From positions 186,001-250,000 of the forward strand of contig JADLAY010000026.1 of NCBI GenBank assembly GCA_020849765.1: a stretch of 64,000 nucleotides of DNA, read 5' to 3'. Made by a program: the position numbers and the translations under genes. The notes beneath the pieces were generated by a model, which saw only the letters and a program-made list of their open reading frames with translations, was not told the DNA's origin and did no database searches. Positions 63,156 through 64,000 of this stretch are shown here, piece after piece. The stretch's first letter is position 1; each line of letters opens with the position of its first letter. The DNA is from Anaerolineae bacterium (lineage in GTDB: Bacteria; Chloroflexota; Anaerolineae; Aggregatilineales; Phototrophicaceae).

Positions 63156-64000
63156 ATGAAAAAAATCCTGGTTGTCGAGGACGCAAAGGCGTTACGACGT
63201 GACATCATCGAGATGCTTGGCTACGAAGGTTATCAGGTAGAGGGTGCTGAAAACGGGCAGGAAGGCATCGAACGCGCGCGCGATTACCGCCCGGATCTGA
63301 TCATCTGCGACATCATGATGCCGGTGATGGATGGCTATGACATGCTGCGCGAACTGCGCAAAGATCACAGCACGTCGACCATCCCGTTCATCTTCCTGAC
63401 GGCGCGCGCCGAACGCGGCGACATGCGTCAGGGCATGGAACTGGGTGCGGACGACTACGTGACCAAGCCCTTCACAGCCAGCGAACTGATCAAGACGGTG
63501 CAGACGCGCCTCGAAAAGCAGGCGGTCGTCAGCGACCAGGCCGAGAAGAAGATGCAGGCGCTGCGCAACAACATGCTGCTGGCGTTGCCGCATGAGCTGC
63601 GCACACCGCTCAACGTCGTCCTGGGTTTTTCGGATCTTCTGATCCTGGACGCCGATACGATCACGCCGCCGCGGATCGCCGAAATCGCCGGTTACGTCAA
63701 TAAGGCGGCGCTGCGCCTTTACCGGCTGGTCGAAAACTACATTCTTTATATGCAGCTAGAGCTTGTCAACCAGAACCCTGGCCAGCAGCAGATCATGATG
63801 AATGGCATCACCGCTAACGTCAAGAATACGATTGAAGACCAGGCGCGCCATTGGACGTTGAACCCGCACCCGCCGACGCTGAAGCGGACGGATGATCTCG
63901 TCCTCGACGTGGCGGAGGGCAAACCCCTCGCCCTGGGCGAAGAGTACATGAACAAGCTGTTGGAAGAACTGATCGACAACGCATGCAAGTTCTCACCGCC
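63156..64000 (+). CDS. REC-histidine kinase hybrid, 3' end missing
   Basis: The frame runs off the window end; 281 codons are visible. A receiver domain comes first (MKKILVVEDAKALRRDIIEM, phosphoacceptor D52 in LIICDIMMP, Thr in FLTARAE, Lys in YVTKPFTASEL), then a HisKA domain with LALPHELRTPLNVVLGFSDL near 140-160 and the beginning of a HATPase domain (ELIDNACKFSP at the edge, the N box). GGAG lies 14 bases upstream of ATG at 63156. It has no membrane helix in the visible part. Confidence 0.9.
   Translation, partial: MKKILVVEDAKALRRDIIEMLGYEGYQVEGAENGQEGIERARDYRPDLIICDIMMPVMDGYDMLRELRKDHSTSTIPFIFLTARAERGDMRQGMELGADDYVTKPFTASELIKTVQTRLEKQAVVSDQAEKKMQALRNNMLLALPHELRTPLNVVLGFSDLLILDADTITPPRIAEIAGYVNKAALRLYRLVENYILYMQLELVNQNPGQQQIMMNGITANVKNTIEDQARHWTLNPHPPTLKRTDDLVLDVAEGKPLALGEEYMNKLLEELIDNACKFSP

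Overview
The window is GC-rich DNA (gene-dense, low-GC intergenic gaps) that most resembles a chromosome segment of an aerobic, monoderm Chloroflexota bacterium, probably of an Anaerolineae-like lineage. This rests on combined content rather than a marker gene: a giant Thr/Pro repeat surface protein with DUF11/CARDB-like modules, an SdrD-B/DUF11 protein ending in an LPRTG anchor, a ba3-type (B-family) oxidase with a short subunit IIa, many REC/histidine-kinase proteins, and a PDH complex with separate E1-alpha and E1-beta. No rRNA, tRNA, CRISPR array, prophage or insertion sequence was seen. Assignments come from reading motifs; no database search was possible.

Layout. 1-5 kb: tail of a valine-repeat surface protein, an Rcp1-type response regulator plus REC-PAS-histidine kinase, and lpd. 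5.4-12 kb: Mrp cation/proton antiporter operon (mrpA fused to mrpB, then C, D, E, F, G) with a translationally coupled metallophosphoesterase. 12-18 kb: MerA-like flavoprotein, luciferase-like F420-type oxidoreductase, two tandem paralogous small membrane proteins, an unknown protein, and a pit/DUF47 phosphate uptake pair behind a clear promoter. 18-22.5 kb: DUF2000 protein, AraC regulator, GH36 alpha-galactosidase, two CBS-pair proteins. 22.7-28.5 kb: histidine kinase and Thr/Pro-rich protein in one operon, divergent from a response regulator with a palindrome between them. 28.5-33.2 kb: ba3 oxidase operon (TlpA-like lipoprotein, cytochrome c lipoprotein, IIa, II, I, SCO). 33-38.7 kb: LPRTG surface protein, a stand-alone E2 acyltransferase with two E3-binding domains, a membrane HhH protein. 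38.9-41 kb: CcrM-type adenine methyltransferase convergent with a TIR-domain protein. 41-46 kb: WD40 protein and the pdh operon (E1a-E1b-E2). 46-50 kb: Leloir genes galT and galK with a channel-like membrane protein and a DinB protein. 50-54.5 kb: small unknown protein, ECF sigma factor with membrane anti-sigma-like partner, Gfo/Idh-ThuA pair. 54.6-64 kb: BenE-type transporter, kbl-tdh threonine catabolism pair, secreted alpha/beta hydrolase, murD, gpmA, fused lycopene cyclase, and a REC-histidine kinase cut by the window end.

Functionally, lpd, two E2 genes and E1 genes supply acetyl-CoA; kbl-tdh adds threonine-derived acetyl-CoA and glycine; the ba3 oxidase and Mrp antiporter handle respiration and ion homeostasis; GH36, galT and galK form a galactoside-to-glucose-1-phosphate route. 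The less ordinary items are the CcrM-like solitary methyltransferase in this background, the TIR protein with an unrecognised C-terminal domain, the TlpA-like oxidase-operon protein lacking its CxxC, the second E2, the kinase/Thr-Pro protein unit, and several intergenic palindromes.
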